Counted from the first letter of the stretch, positions 52,822 to 62,460 are shown. The stretch is 64,000 nt of DNA from Pseudonocardiales bacterium (GCA_023252195.1 JAHEXI010000004.1:186001-250000), one strand, 5' to 3'. Translations and numbers: made by a program. Notes: a model not told the origin generated them from the letters alone.

Positions 52822-53176
52822 TCTCTTAATGATGCTTGTATATGTGCTTTGAGCTGGCTAGATTGGCAGCTCACTCGTCAGTAGTGGTGCCAGCTTCCTG
52901 TCGAACGTCGGGAACCACTCCATCTGAGAGGGTGGTCCGCTCCGCTGATCAGGCACAGGTGGTCCCGCGAGGCCGTCCCCACGTGTCCCGCCGGACCTTG
53001 TGCAGGACAGGCGCGCTGGGACAGCTTCCGCACGGCTGCTGACCTGCCGAATAGCTCTCGGAACGAGGATGGGACGGGGTGCCGCGGGGTGTCCCAGCTG
53101 TCTCAAACCCCCAGGCGCAAGCCACGCCAACGACACCTGACGCCGGGACGGGACACCGACACTCGCCGTACCAGCG
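52822..53176. other. Junction region after the Rep fragment
   Basis: About 350 bases without a supported gene. The first 40 bases are AT-rich (AATCTCTTAATGATGCTTG). Confidence 0.5.
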
Positions 53177-53220
53177 GTCGGGGTGGCGGGATTTGAACCC
53201 ACGGCCTCTTCGTCCCGAAC
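53177..53220 (-). repeat. tRNA-Pro 3' half, copy A
   Basis: On the minus strand, 44 bases run from the anticodon loop TTCGGGA (CGG, proline) through the T-arm to the acceptor end CACCCCGA. The 5' half of a tRNA is absent, so this is an att-type remnant, not a gene. Identical to copy B at 54411-54454 except for one base. Confidence 0.8.
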
Positions 53221-53365
53221 TGCGGGCAGAGCGGTCGATAGGGGTTATTTCCGCACGTCGTGGGCCGTTGGTGGGCACATTGAGACGGTGCCGATCGACG
53301 CGGTTGCTGTACTTCGCTGCTGTACAGCGGACGTCGTGCGCTGGTCCAAACTAGCTAGCTCGACG

Positions 53366-53929
53366 TCAGGCGCCGAGTGGCAGTGCTTCGTCCAGTTTTG
53401 GCCGCCATGGGGCGTTGGGAGAGTGCCGAAGGCGTTCCCGAAGGTCCAGCCGGTCATTGACCTCGGCGAGGAAGTCCGGTGACAGCCTCGGCCCGGGTAC
53501 GGGCACGGCTTCAGGGTCGTAGCGCTGAAACCATGCTTCGACCTCAGCCCAACTCCAGAGTGGGTTCGATGAACGCTGCCGGGCGACGGGGGCTGGGAAG
53601 TCCCCGGGACCACGCTCGCCACGTGCCAGCAGAGCGATGCTCTGACGACTGCGGCCGACTCGCGCTGCGATCTCGCTGGCAGTCAGCCAGTCGTCATCGG
53701 CCTGGACCCGGAGCACCCGAGCGCCGATGCCAGCCTGCTCGACGTCGACGATGGCGGAGATCACGGCATCTTGCTCTGTTGGTGCTTCACGGTCGAAGAA
53801 GGCCACGACCGTGCCGTCTGGTTCCACGGAGAAGGAGCCGTCGTCGCAGCCGGCCTCATAGAGAGTGTCGAGCTGTTCGTCGGTCAGCTCGATGCCTCGG
53901 AGGGTCAGTCGAAATGTCCACTCAGTCAT
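53366..53929 (-). CDS. HTH-containing partner of the HicA-like gene
   Basis: 187 residues. The first 90 form an alpha/beta domain (MTEWTFRLTLRGIELTDEQL, GCDDGSFSVEPDGTVVAFFD). A helix-turn-helix follows (LTASEIAARVGRSRQSIALL) with a NPLWSWAEVEAWF segment typical of DNA-binding partners. The ATG at 53929 overlaps the stop of the HicA-like gene by one base, so it is the second gene of a pair. The combination of HicB-like placement and an HTH suggests an antitoxin and autoregulator; this is inference. An anticipated degradation tail is not evident. Confidence 0.65.
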   Translation of the reverse strand: MTEWTFRLTLRGIELTDEQLDTLYEAGCDDGSFSVEPDGTVVAFFDREAPTEQDAVISAIVDVEQAGIGARVLRVQADDDWLTASEIAARVGRSRQSIALLARGERGPGDFPAPVARQRSSNPLWSWAEVEAWFQRYDPEAVPVPGPRLSPDFLAEVNDRLDLRERLRHSPNAPWRPKLDEALPLGA

Positions 53930-54156
53930 TACCCCTCCTCAGTGTCACCATGGTTGTGCTGGTCAACCCATCTACGGATCCGCCGGCCATGGTTGAACGG
54001 GCTCCTTGGTGTCGACCAGACCGAGAACATGGCTCTGCATGTGCATGTGATCCGACCCCACTTGTGACCGGCTGCTGTTTGTTCGACCACAAAGCCGAGT
54101 CGGGCTGCGTAGTCAAGAGCGTCGTTGATTTCCTTCTTCGGGTGTTTGGGGTGCAC
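53929..54156 (-). CDS. HicA-like small protein, possible toxin
   Basis: 75 residues: MHPKHPKKEINDALDYAARL, then HKWGRITCTCRAMFSVWSTP and FNHGRRIRRWVDQHNH. This is a widespread small family with the dsRBD-like HicA layout (Gly-His-Lys and His near the ends). I know similar proteins from genomes of actinobacteria, but no function is established. The GTG at 54156 follows GGGAGT. It precedes its partner, which is the order usual in hicAB pairs. Confidence 0.6.
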   Translation of the reverse strand: MHPKHPKKEINDALDYAARLGFVVEQTAAGHKWGRITCTCRAMFSVWSTPRSPFNHGRRIRRWVDQHNHGDTEEG

Positions 54157-54410
54157 ACAACTCCCACGTTAGGTAGGGAGTGTTACAGTTGTCAACACTT
54201 GGGTTGGAGAACGCTAGCACGGAGTTTTGGCGCGACAGGCACCCGGTGCGTGTTCGATGGAGTTGTGGGCCATGTGGTGGCGTTCCGGATGCGACTAGAT
54301 CGACTTCAGGACGTTCGACGCTGCTCTACTTCGCAGCCGTACGGGCCGACCCGGGCGCAGAACCGATCACGAAGCCATCGGCGCAAGCCGCTGACCTGGC
54401 ATTTCAAGCT

Positions 54411-54454
54411 GTCGGGGTGGCGGGATTCGAACCCACGGCCTCTTCGTCCCGAAC
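54411..54454 (-). repeat. tRNA-Pro 3' half, copy B
   Basis: Second copy of the 44-base tRNA-Pro half. The TTCGGGA loop is not preceded by the matching anticodon stem, so it is not a tRNA gene. With copy A it flanks the HicA-like pair. Confidence 0.8.
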
Positions 54455-54804
54455 GCGCGTAGACCGTGACGACCAGTATCAACGGGTGCCGTCACGTGCT
54501 CGTGGGTCGCCGCGTCGTGTGCTCTGGTGGCATCGCATGTCAGTGGGTTGCTGACTTTTTGCTGACTCCGTTCGGCTTGGCACCTGGCCGAGCCGACTAA
54601 CGGGAATTGCTGTGTCCTGCTCGAAGGCAGTACCGAGACTAGCCGTGGAGGGGCAGTGCGGACCAGGCGGGGGACCTGGTCTTGTGATGGATGAGCAAGT
54701 GAGATAGGGGGCGCACCCGCCCCCTGATCAGGCGGCCGAGGGCTGGTGCTGCAACACCGACCCCCGGCCTTGATCGCCAACCCTGTCGAGAGGGCGGAGA
54801 CCCA
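54455..54804. other. Gap after the tRNA-Pro repeat
   Basis: About 350 bases with no supported gene. Confidence 0.5.
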
Positions 54805-55374
54805 ATGCCAGACCCTAGGCAACTCGATCCCGACCGGATCCGGGTGGTGCTCGATCACGGCGAGGTGGTGGAGCTAGACGGCGGCACGCTTATTCTGGAC
54901 GGCGAGGAGTCGCCGAGCGTGGTGCTGCGGCTAGCACCCTGGCGTGCCCGATCGGTCGCCCGGGTGCTGCAGGAGTGGACGTCGGTATCACGCATCTTCC
55001 ACCACCCGACCCGGCCGCCTCTCGACGAGCTAGACTTGTCACGGACACTGGAGTTGGCCGCTGCGGTCGTCGGTGACGACGATCCGCCGATCGTGCGATC
55101 CCCTCGCGGATCCCGCGTCATCCCCAATCGGCGGCGCCTGGCTGCCGTGGCAACCCTGGGGGAGCGTGAGGCGCACCTCTCCGCGGTGCAGCGCCTTGCC
55201 CTGATCGATGCCACCGCGTGGTGGCTCTCGGAACCTAACGGCGGTGAGGAATTTGCCTACGCCCTGCTTGCTGCAAGCTGTGCGACGGAGATCACCACGG
55301 AACACGTGTACCTCACCCTGATCACCCCATCCGACGAACTAAATGATGATGACGGTGAGGCTCCTTCCCCGTAG
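54805..55374 (+). CDS. Hypothetical protein, acidic, with a second partial copy nearby
   Basis: 189 residues, not recognised. It begins MPDPRQLDPDRIRVVLDHGE, has a beta-rich first half (VELDGGTLILDGEESPSVVL), a helical second half (SAVQRLALIDATAWWLSEPN) and an acidic end (SDELNDDDGEAP). The upstream GAGAGGGCGGAGACCC fits a ribosome site. A piece of a related gene (TATGCTTGGCGAACG onward) lies at 62575-62665, indicating duplication across the inserted segment. Confidence 0.65.
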   Translation: MPDPRQLDPDRIRVVLDHGEVVELDGGTLILDGEESPSVVLRLAPWRARSVARVLQEWTSVSRIFHHPTRPPLDELDLSRTLELAAAVVGDDDPPIVRSPRGSRVIPNRRRLAAVATLGEREAHLSAVQRLALIDATAWWLSEPNGGEEFAYALLAASCATEITTEHVYLTLITPSDELNDDDGEAPSP

Positions 55375-55850
55375 CAGCCGATCCGCATGTCCAGGGTGTA
55401 CGTGGCCCGGGGCCGGAGCCGAACTGTCGACCTTCCGTTTTTCAGTTCAAAGTCCCCATGATACTGTAGGAGGAGCACTACCAGGCATTTCGCTTGCCGT
55501 GGTTGCGTCATCGAGCTCCAAATGCGCCTAGAGGACTGGAGTTATTTGACAGTTCGTTGGACAGCCGTGTCCGCGAGCAGTTCCAAGGACGTCTCGATGG
55601 ACGCAAATCTTCAGCGGCGAGCAGCACAACGTATCCACGGCCGTTACCGGTGATGTCGAGCGCTTGCGCGTGCGTTCCACCTCGTCGGCGATTTCGGAGG
55701 CTCGCCTCGCATCCGACAACGGGATCGTGCTCATAGACAAAGATTCATAGTCCGCTCTGTCCACGAGCGTAATGAAGCTCGGTCAAAGGCGCTGAACCAA
55801 CGCCAACACGGGTAGCGGCCCACTTCATCCCCCCGAACATCAGCGCCGCG
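55375..55850. other. Stretch without a supported gene
   Basis: About 475 bases of mixed composition; small frames have no support. It leads into transposase debris. Confidence 0.45.
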
Positions 55851-56170
55851 GCGGGTACCTGGCACACCGAGACCGTCTACACGGTCACCAACCTCGGTTT
55901 CGGCGACGTCTGCGCCGACCATCTGGTCGAGATCATCCGCGAGCATTGGTCGATCGAGAACAAGCTGCACTGGATCTCGCCGACAGGTTGCGCCCATACG
56001 GCTCACCACGCCGAGCAGATCGATGTCGGCGTGCCCGATCTCGGCGCTCAGGTGGCGCTGGTGGCGGCGGGCTAGGCGGCGCGACGTCACCTTCAATGCC
56101 TGCTCCGGATCCGACGGACCGTTGTTCCACAGCCGTGCACACGTCGCGAGCAAGAACGGCCTCTTGAAGC
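55851..56170 (+). pseudogene. ISAs1-like transposase remnant
   Basis: In one frame, the C-terminal part of a transposase reads GTWHTETVYTVTNLGFGDVC and then HLVEIIREHWSIENKLHWIS, the region with the last catalytic glutamate of ISAs1/IS4-like enzymes. About 90 bases later, RRDVTFN in another frame continues the family's 'RDVTF' motif. So a short insertion or rearrangement splits the remnant. No IS ends are seen. Confidence 0.65.
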
Positions 56171-56231
56171 CCTGCACCCGTTCGCGCGCTTGTGCCGGCG
56201 CGCTGACCAGCAGCGACTCGAATAAAGGAGG

Positions 56232-57281
56232 TTAGCTCTCTTTACGGGCCAGCACACGATAGACGTTGCCACTATAGGTGCGGCGCACGACCCGGTAAAG
56301 CAGCGTATCGAGGAAGTACGCGCAAACCAGCAATGGCATGCCACCGGCCCACGTTGTGGTGTGGCGAAACCGCCGCCAGCGGGTCGGTACAGCGTCCAGC
56401 CACGGCTGCCTGGTCATAGGCGCGCAGACGTTTAACAACAATGCCAAGCTCGCGGATAGGTCACCGCCCTTATGGTGTGCTGCGCCACGTTCAACGGCCA
56501 CCAGCGAAAGTCCGCGATCCGTGAGTGCTCGCACTACGTTTTCCAGCGGAAACATGTGCTGGTGTTGCGGCTGATTCCAATGAATCCACATGCGACCGAG
56601 TGCACGGCTGAACTGGTAGTCAGGGTCGGGAACCTCGATGAGCAAATAGCCCCGCGGCATGAGAACCTTAGCGGCGGTATCCAACTCGTCGAACGGTTCG
56701 CGGGTGTGTTCCAGATAGTGGTGCATGCTGACAACGTCGTACTGGCCAACCAGCGCGTCGCTCAGCGCAACGAACTTTCCCCGATAGCCGTGATCGATCC
56801 AGCCGCGGCGCTGCGCCTCCTCGACGCTAACGCTTTGGTCCAGCCCATCGAAGACGGTATCCGGCCAAATTTTCCGCGCGATCTGACAGAAGTGGCCGTA
56901 CCCAGTACCAACGTCCAGCCACGCCTTGGGCATGGTAAACGGCCTGAGCATCTCGGCCCGACCGCGGTAAGTCGGCTCCTGCCCCGCAAAGAACCACTCC
57001 CACAGTTGTTGACCTAGACCGTCGTAGAAGTCTCGGTAATAGAAGTCCAGCCCGGCTGGGCTGAGACGAGGGTTCTGGAAAATGTGCCGGCAAGCACCGC
57101 ACCGCTCCAGAGTGAAGCGCCCCGGTTTTCTCTGGTAAAGATCGGTTGTATGCAGTCGTACCGATAGATTGGTGGACCCACACCACGGACAGCTGGTGCG
57201 GCGTGACTCGAAGAAGCGCTCGACACCGGCGGCCAGCTCCGTCTGGTAATAATGCCGGGAAACCTCATACAAATCGGTCAT
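56232..57281 (-). CDS. SAM-dependent methyltransferase with N-terminal zinc ribbon
   Basis: 349 residues. The N-terminus has a zinc ribbon (CPWCGSTNLSVRL, CGACRHIFQNPR, two CxxC pairs). The methyltransferase core is near residues 110-190: AWLDVGTGYGHFCQIARK (SAM-binding motif I), FDGLDQSVSVEEAQRR, then YDVVSMHHYLEHTREPFDEL. The C-terminal part is basic and partly hydrophobic (PLLVCAYFLDTLLYRVV), so it may associate with the membrane. This layout is found among polysaccharide- and lipid-modifying methyltransferases. It is the last gene of the MFS-HlyD-Rieske set on the minus strand, about 210 bases after the Rieske stop. The substrate is unknown. Confidence 0.85.
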   Translation of the reverse strand: MTDLYEVSRHYYQTELAAGVERFFESRRTSCPWCGSTNLSVRLHTTDLYQRKPGRFTLERCGACRHIFQNPRLSPAGLDFYYRDFYDGLGQQLWEWFFAGQEPTYRGRAEMLRPFTMPKAWLDVGTGYGHFCQIARKIWPDTVFDGLDQSVSVEEAQRRGWIDHGYRGKFVALSDALVGQYDVVSMHHYLEHTREPFDELDTAAKVLMPRGYLLIEVPDPDYQFSRALGRMWIHWNQPQHQHMFPLENVVRALTDRGLSLVAVERGAAHHKGGDLSASLALLLNVCAPMTRQPWLDAVPTRWRRFRHTTTWAGGMPLLVCAYFLDTLLYRVVRRTYSGNVYRVLARKES

Positions 57282-57490
57282 GTCATTCCCTCAGGTCGTC
57301 GATCGCGGCGGTGGCAAAGAGGTCTATACGCGCCGAACAGGTTGGCACCCTGCGGCGAGTAGACCAGGTAACAGGGCGAGTTTTAGTAGAGTCCGAAAGG
57401 AGATGGCGTGGTCGTCGCCCCAGGTGACCAGGCGTGGTGGCCGCAGTGGGGGCTCCCGCACTTAATCGGCTTGCTTGAGCGACTGATCGA

Positions 57491-58675
57491 CTACGGTGGC
57501 GTGTTAGCGCTCCGGATTTGCGCATGCAGTTCCGATTCATGACGGGTGGCCTTCACCCAGCCGATATACCAACGCCGGTAGGCCATAATGGGCGCATCGC
57601 TCTTTACCAGAACCCCATCGTAGGAACTGCCCAGCGTCCGCCACACCCCGAGATCCTGTAATAAAAACCATCGATTCGTGATCGTCAGTATAAGATGACT
57701 GATTAGATCACGCATCCATCCACGATATCTCGGCGTGATACTGATCCCGTATAGTGTGCCGGATCTCTGACTACTGCCGTAGGGACTCTCGGCATAGACA
57801 AGCGTGTGGCGATGCCGGCCGTCGGAGTGCGTACGGATGATAGAACCACTTGGCCACTTATCAATGATCACTCGGGTCGCTCCTAGCGGCACTCCCAGAA
57901 TGTTAGCGATCCGGGGCACGCCATGCTGTTGCTGTAGCTCAAACTCAAGAATGTTCCCGAACCAGGCGCCAACATCCGCGTAAGCCGGCCGGCGCGGATC
58001 GCCGACATCCCAGCACGGCCGCTCCAGAACGGTGCAGTTCACGGCTTCCAGCGACACATGGTGTAGCTCGGACACGTGCACGGTGTCCACTGCATTCTCG
58101 TGCATCCTGCTGAAGGGTGCGCTGCCGATGTCGTGATGATACTGGTGTACGTAGTAGTGACTGGCCGCATTTGTAGGAGTGCCGTCCAGCTCAGGAATGG
58201 TGGGCATCGGAAACAGTGGCGAGCCGGTTCCAGACCAGATCCACACCAAACCGTACCGTTCCTCGATGTGCCGGAGCCGCCGATGCGCCGAGCTGGGGAT
58301 CTTCATTTCCCCCGGTATCGCGACGCACGCACCTGATTCGTCGAAACGCCATCCATGAAACCTGCATCGTAATTCACCGTCCTGGATGCAACCCAGCGCT
58401 AGATCAGCACCATGATGCGGGCAGTATCGCTGCATCGCAATGGCACGACCACTGCGCCCGCGCCAAACAACCAAATTTTCACCCCGGCCGGACAATCCAA
58501 TCGGCTGCCGCCCCAGATCTTTAGAGCGCAGCAATACGTACCAGCTCGGGGCGGCACTGGAAGCGAGCCGCCGTGCATCAAGATCCTGGTCCCTGTGGTC
58601 GCAACCATTGCCATAACATTGGCGCCGACCGTTGCCGGCAAATTCGAAAATCTTTGCGATCCTCATCTTGTTCAT
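57491..58675 (-). CDS. Rieske non-heme iron oxygenase
   Basis: About 394 residues. The Rieske [2Fe-2S] site is RYCPHHGADL (Cys-x-His) and LRCRFHGWRF (Cys-x2-His) near residues 90-115. The mononuclear iron centre is HENAVDTVHVSELHH (Asp/His/His) near residue 195. This is the organisation of Rieske oxygenases that hydroxylate or demethylate small molecules and steroids using an external reductase, which is not encoded here. The ATG at 58675 follows AAAGGTGG; the GTG at 58681 and ATG at 58666 are possible. It lies 54 bases after the HlyD stop. Confidence 0.88.
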   Translation of the reverse strand: MNKMRIAKIFEFAGNGRRQCYGNGCDHRDQDLDARRLASSAAPSWYVLLRSKDLGRQPIGLSGRGENLVVWRGRSGRAIAMQRYCPHHGADLALGCIQDGELRCRFHGWRFDESGACVAIPGEMKIPSSAHRRLRHIEERYGLVWIWSGTGSPLFPMPTIPELDGTPTNAASHYYVHQYHHDIGSAPFSRMHENAVDTVHVSELHHVSLEAVNCTVLERPCWDVGDPRRPAYADVGAWFGNILEFELQQQHGVPRIANILGVPLGATRVIIDKWPSGSIIRTHSDGRHRHTLVYAESPYGSSQRSGTLYGISITPRYRGWMRDLISHLILTITNRWFLLQDLGVWRTLGSSYDGVLVKSDAPIMAYRRWYIGWVKATRHESELHAQIRSANTPP

Positions 58676-58729
58676 ACCCACCTTTCTAGGATTGTCCTCG
58701 AATAGCTCTATGAGAGGTCGGTAGTGACG

Positions 58730-59470
58730 TCAGTATCTGTGGATGTGGACGGTGACGTTCATGCCGGGGACCAGGTCGACGGTCGAGGGTGCGTCTAGGC
58801 CGATCTTGACAGGGATGACTTGCGTCACTTTTTGGAAGTTGCCGCCGGTGTTGCTCTGTGGGAACAGGGAGAACACCGCGGCCGTGCCGCCTCGGATCTC
58901 CCGGACCCGCCCGGTGATGTGGGCATTGGGGTAGGCGTCGACATCGACGTCGACCACCTGGCCGGGGCGCACCGCTTTGACGTCGGTTTCGTCGACGCGG
59001 GCGGTGACGAAGATCTTGTCAAGGTTGTAGGCGACGGCGAGCTGGGTGCCGGTGGTGACGTAGGTACCGACCACGCCGTTGTCCACGGCTACCGTGCCGT
59101 CGCCGGGTGCCTTGATCGTCATTTGGGGTTTGGAGAACCCGTTCTGGATCTCGATGCGACCGATCACCTGGTCTTTGTGCACGTCAACGCCCTGGGCGGC
59201 GCTCCAGTCGAGCAGGGTGCCGGTGGCGGGCGCGTTGATAGCGATCTTGTCGCCGTCGATCTGGGCGTTGTCGGTGGTGACGTAGTTGCGGGCGTTGAGG
59301 AAGTAACTGACGCCGAAGGCGGCTCCGGCCGCCAGCGCCAGGAGCAGGATCACGATCAGGGCGATGCGGGTGGACCGCCTGAGCTTGCGCCGTTGCGGCG
59401 TAGCTGCCACTCTGCCGTCGGGGGGCGACTGATCGGCTAGCGTGGGCACTGCCGGTGCAGGGGCCTTCAT
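58730..59470 (-). CDS. HlyD/EmrA-type membrane fusion protein
   Basis: 246 residues: a basic N-terminus (RRKLRRSTR), one membrane helix (IALIVILLLALAAGAAFGVS), and a beta-barrel/lipoyl-like domain with VTTDNAQIDGDKIAINAPAT, MTIKAPGDGTVAVDN and GQVVDVDVDAYPNAHITGRV. The length and lack of a long coiled coil fit the short EmrA-like adaptors of Gram-positive bacteria. Its ATG at 59470 is 2 bases from the stop of the MFS pump, so the two act together as an efflux or export system. Confidence 0.9.
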   Translation of the reverse strand: MKAPAPAVPTLADQSPPDGRVAATPQRRKLRRSTRIALIVILLLALAAGAAFGVSYFLNARNYVTTDNAQIDGDKIAINAPATGTLLDWSAAQGVDVHKDQVIGRIEIQNGFSKPQMTIKAPGDGTVAVDNGVVGTYVTTGTQLAVAYNLDKIFVTARVDETDVKAVRPGQVVDVDVDAYPNAHITGRVREIRGGTAAVFSLFPQSNTGGNFQKVTQVIPVKIGLDAPSTVDLVPGMNVTVHIHRY

Positions 59471-59472
59471 AT

Positions 59473-61203
59473 TTAGACTCTCGGGTCGTTCTCGGCTGTG
59501 ATGATGTGAGCCGACGAGGGCACGGGGTGGCGCTCGTCAGCAACGTCGCCATCGGCGGATATTGTGGGTGTCGCTGCCTGCGCGGACGGCCCAAAGCCGG
59601 CCGGAGTGGTAGGGGCTCCGGACAGCAGCAGCAGTGCCGCCAGCGCGCCAAGAGCGCTAATGCCGGCGACAATCAGAAACAGGTCGTCCATCGTCCCGAC
59701 GAATACCTGCAGCTCGGTTAGCCGGTAAGCGGCATACATCCCCGCCCAGTCCGGGACGCCCGGACCGCCGAGATCCGGGGTGGCAGTGGTGTTGGTGGGC
59801 AGCAGTGCGGCCCGCCCGGCCATTTGCTGGGCCTGCTGGGAAACCAGGATTGTGGTGAGCATGGCTAACCCGAGCGCACCTGAGACTCGCTGCACCACAT
59901 TGTTGAACGCGCTACCAGCGTTGATGTGCCGCACCGGCAGGACGGCCAGACCCGAGGTATAAATTGGCATCATGGCTATTCCCAGCCCGACGCCGTGCAG
60001 CACCAGCAACCACATGACGTGCTCGCGGGAAACATCCAAGGTGATCATGTGCAGTAGATACTGCGCAAACGCCACGACCGCCATCCCGATGGCCGCTGGC
60101 CATCGCGGCCCGATGCGGTCATAAACCAACCCAGAAATGGGCATAAACAGCCCCATCACTAGCGCTTCGGGCAGCATGGTAAGCCCGGCATCAAGCGCCC
60201 CCCATCCCTGGACTTGCTGTAGAAACAGCGGCACATAAAACACCACAGTGAACAGCGCGACCGAGGACACTGAAATCAGCAACAGCGAATGGGTGAAGGT
60301 CCAGTACCGAAATGTTCGGATATCCAGCAACGGGTCAGTGACCTCAAGCTCAATCACCACGAACAACGCCAGGCTCAGGGCGCTGAAAGTGATCAGGCCC
60401 AGGATCCGGTAGGAATACCACCCCCAGGATTGGCCCTCCGATAGGGCCAGCAGCAGCGCAAACAAGCCGGCCGCCACGGTCAGGAAGCCCAGCACGTCGA
60501 ACCGGCGCCCGACCAACCTGGGGAATCGTGGCAACACCAACGCGGTGGCCAGCGTCCCCAGCACACCGATCGGCACGTTGATAAAGAAGATCAACCGCCA
60601 GTTCACATACTCGACCAGATACCCACCCAACGTCGGTCCCACCGCCGGCGCGACTACGACACCTAAGCCATACAGACCCATCGCGGCACCTAGTCGCTCT
60701 CGCGGCACGATCCGGTACAGGATCGACAGGGTAATGACGGGCAGAATGCCGCCCGGGATGGCCTGGATGATTCGGAAAATGATCAAGCTATCCAAATTAA
60801 ACGCTACACCGCACAGCGCCGACCCTGCGGCGAAGCCCAGCAGCGACAGGCTATACACCCGGCTTAACCCGAAGCGGTCACCCAACAATGCGGTGGTGGG
60901 TACCACCACTCCCAGCGCCAATGTGTAAGCAGTAACCACCCACTGCACCTCGTCGGTGGTCACACCGAAGTCGTTCTGAATGGCGGGTATGGCAACGTTA
61001 ACAATGCTGATATCTAGGATGGACAGAAACATCCCAACGATTACTACCGTCAGCGGCAGCCCCCAAGCTCTTTTGGAGTGCTCCTTCCACGCCTTCGTGG
61101 AACCGAGGTCACCACCCGACATCTGGACGCCATTAACCGGTGCGTTGGTCGGTGATACAGCTACTCGGGACGGCTCGGGATTCCGGCCAAGCTGATCAGA
61201 CAT
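59473..61203 (-). CDS. DHA2 (EmrB/QacA-type) MFS drug transporter
   Basis: 576 residues with 14 membrane helices. The first is LTVVIVGMFLSILDISIVNV (motif D1, SILDISIVNVAIP), motif A is LLGDRFGLSRVYSL, and motif C reads GLGVVVAPAVGPTLGGYL. The family exports toxic organic cations and natural products using proton motive force. The ATG at 61203 gives a 50-residue cytoplasmic N-terminus; in-frame starts further out (to 61314) are unsupported. It heads a four-gene minus-strand unit: pump, adaptor, Rieske oxygenase, methyltransferase. Confidence 0.92.
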   Translation of the reverse strand: MSDQLGRNPEPSRVAVSPTNAPVNGVQMSGGDLGSTKAWKEHSKRAWGLPLTVVIVGMFLSILDISIVNVAIPAIQNDFGVTTDEVQWVVTAYTLALGVVVPTTALLGDRFGLSRVYSLSLLGFAAGSALCGVAFNLDSLIIFRIIQAIPGGILPVITLSILYRIVPRERLGAAMGLYGLGVVVAPAVGPTLGGYLVEYVNWRLIFFINVPIGVLGTLATALVLPRFPRLVGRRFDVLGFLTVAAGLFALLLALSEGQSWGWYSYRILGLITFSALSLALFVVIELEVTDPLLDIRTFRYWTFTHSLLLISVSSVALFTVVFYVPLFLQQVQGWGALDAGLTMLPEALVMGLFMPISGLVYDRIGPRWPAAIGMAVVAFAQYLLHMITLDVSREHVMWLLVLHGVGLGIAMMPIYTSGLAVLPVRHINAGSAFNNVVQRVSGALGLAMLTTILVSQQAQQMAGRAALLPTNTTATPDLGGPGVPDWAGMYAAYRLTELQVFVGTMDDLFLIVAGISALGALAALLLLSGAPTTPAGFGPSAQAATPTISADGDVADERHPVPSSAHIITAENDPRV

Positions 61204-61556
61204 GCTTACGGCCACAGCCCACTGGATGGTGTACCGGCCAAGGACTGACCCTTCATGGCTAGACGGCCGCTCGCGCTTGCGCAGAGCGTTCCGGTCGAAA
61301 GTAGTGAGGAGCACCCAGCGGGTGAAGAATTCATGCTACATAGGCTGCATAGCATCATTGGCCCTCAAAACAGTTGGTCTGTGGTTTTAATTCGTTGCGT
61401 CGCGGGTGGCGGAGACATGACCCTTGCAGCCCTTGTTTCAGGAGGGCGGTGCAGTGCGAGCAAAGAATCCGCCGGTTTCCATGCTCGTTGCCGCCCAACC
61501 GACACCAGGAACTGGCAACGGTGTAGAGAAGTCGTCGTTTCGAACCGTCGAGGCCA
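61204..61556. other. Upstream region of the efflux unit
   Basis: About 350 bases with no supported gene. It should contain the promoter for the minus-strand MFS unit. No TetR or MarR regulator gene, often divergent at this place, is present. Confidence 0.5.
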
Positions 61557-61745
61557 TTAGGCATCGAAAATGAGCGAATCCTCCATACAGTGCGCCAGGG
61601 CATCGGAATTCCATTCAACGCTTCCGGGTTTGGATACCATGAGGGTCATGCAAAACTCCCTGATGTGATCTTGGTCCAGTCCGCTGAGCTGCTGACCCCA
61701 AGATCGTTGATCTTGTACGTGGAGGGTTTTGGCATAAGCCTCCAT
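61557..61745 (-). CDS. Possible small protein upstream of the MFS unit
   Basis: A 62-residue frame, MEAYAKTLHVQDQRSWGQQL onward, with two cysteines, a helical middle (SGLDQDHIREFCMTLMVSKP) and an acidic end. Codon use is mixed and there is no clear ribosome site, so support is weak. Given its place upstream of the modification/export unit it could be a precursor peptide; this is a guess. Confidence 0.3.
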   Translation of the reverse strand: MEAYAKTLHVQDQRSWGQQLSGLDQDHIREFCMTLMVSKPGSVEWNSDALAHCMEDSLIFDA

Positions 61746-61979
61746 AGCGGTCGTCTACAAGTATTGCCGGACCCGCGAGTAAGCATTCCTTTAGATAGGC
61801 GCACTGAAACTCCACAACCCAATCAAACGCCCAATAGGGTGGCACTGTTCGCCTGATAGCGTGATCACCCGCCACTCATCCGGGTTGTTTTTAACTTACC
61901 GTGATTCCCGAAACCTTCTTTTTAAGGTTTACGTTCCCTACGTGAGGACCGCCTACATTGTACGATTGTCCAGTCGTTT

Positions 61980-62460
61980 GGCACTGTTGCGTCGTCGGAT
62001 CACTGGGGCGGGCAGGCTGGGCTGCTGCGTCGTCGTGCTTGCCGAGTGCCCGCGTCGAGATCCGGCTTTGCCGGCTTCCGTGCCCTCCGGACGTGATCAC
62101 GATTGCGGTGCGCTGGTACCTCCGTTACGGATTGTCCTACCGAGACGTGGAAGAACTGCTGGCGGAACGGAACAAGCGCGGTTCATATCCGACCGAGGTC
62201 AACACGGACCGGGCGCCGGCCTACGTCCGCGTCCTTGACGAGGTGCTGCCGGGCGCGTGCCACATCGTGGAGCAGTAGGCCAATAACCCCGTCGAGTCCG
62301 ATCATGGACGGCTCAAGGCTCGATTGCGGGCAAATGCGTGGCCTCAAACGGCTCCGCTCGGCACGGGTGATCAGTACCGGACACGCGTTTGTGCAGAACC
62401 TACGCCGCGGTCATCACGAACTCGGCATGGATCTTGACCCCCGGCATCCCGGCATCGACT
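61980..62460 (+). mobile_element. IS6-family remnant, internally deleted
   Basis: Begins with the terminal repeat GGCACTGTTGC at 61980. The transposase N-terminus ITIAVRWYLRYGLSYRDVEE is present, but the sequence jumps from LAERN to TEVNTDRAPAYVRVLDEVLP, losing the first catalytic Asp region. After a stop it continues out of frame (ESDHGRLKARLRANAW). No right end is clear. It is a decayed relative of the copy at 63014. Confidence 0.8.

Noticed and set aside
53177-54454. Two tRNA-Pro genes on the minus strand
   Set aside because: Neither copy has the 5' half or an anticodon stem partner; they are att-like halves.
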